This document shows positions 5,092 through 5,092 of a DNA stretch of 5,092 bases, piece after piece; the stretch's first letter is position 1; every line of letters begins with the position of its first letter. The notes below the pieces were generated by a model. It was not told the DNA's origin. It saw only the letters and a program-made list of their open reading frames with translations, and ran no database searches. Made by a program: the position numbers and the translations under genes. Location of the stretch: NCBI GenBank assembly GCA_913774795.1, contig CAJYIL010000553.1:1-5092 (forward strand), written 5' to 3'. The stretch is from Pseudobdellovibrionaceae bacterium (GTDB lineage Bacteria; Bdellovibrionota; Bdellovibrionia; Bdellovibrionales; JAMPXM01).

Positions 5092-5092
5092 C

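Overview
The window looks like part of a bacterial chromosome with moderate GC, dense genes, clear Shine-Dalgarno (SD) sequences and some GTG and TTG starts. The proteins suggest a Gram-negative, aerobic, light-exposed bacterium. The rhodopsin is closest, from memory, to the xanthorhodopsin branch, which is known from Bacteroidota, Proteobacteria and other aquatic bacteria. No gene fixes the phylum. There are no rRNA or tRNA genes, CRISPR arrays or mobile elements.

Left part (1-2397, all minus strand). A 475-residue atypical SDR/YbjT-like NAD(P)-binding protein comes first in the direction of transcription. An 83-bp gap separates it from a PfpI/DJ-1 family protein with an intact Cys-His nucleophile elbow. 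Eight bases further on starts a HAD-superfamily phosphatase that runs off the left edge. The last two genes form a tight pair and the SDR may share their transcript.

Middle (2398-3406). A 91-bp divergent intergenic region separates the SDR gene from a plus-strand, GTG-started, renalase-like FAD oxidoreductase. Renalases reoxidise aberrant NAD(P)H isomers.

Right part (3407-5092). A 109-bp gap holds a perfect 9-bp inverted repeat just before the SD of a complete seven-helix microbial rhodopsin. The rhodopsin has the Asp-Thr-Glu pattern of outward proton pumps, the counterion-partner His and the retinal Lys. Converging on it from the minus strand is a Brp/Blh-type beta-carotene 15,15'-dioxygenase gene, which makes retinal. 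The two genes overlap tail to tail by 52 bp. The blh gene starts at TTG, and that codon overlaps a stop in an open frame entering from the right edge, so blh is probably downstream of another gene in an operon.

Together the right half supplies a light-driven proton pump and the enzyme that makes its chromophore. No carotenoid synthesis gene is visible, so beta-carotene must come from genes outside the window or from the environment. The redox and damage-control genes (SDR, renalase-like, DJ-1-like) beside the rhodopsin fit a light or oxidative-stress neighbourhood, but that link is inference. The parts belong to known families. The less usual points are the convergent overlapping rhodopsin/blh layout, an Ala at the position that is Gly in carotenoid-antenna rhodopsins, an atypical His pattern in Blh, and the inverted repeat before the rhodopsin.
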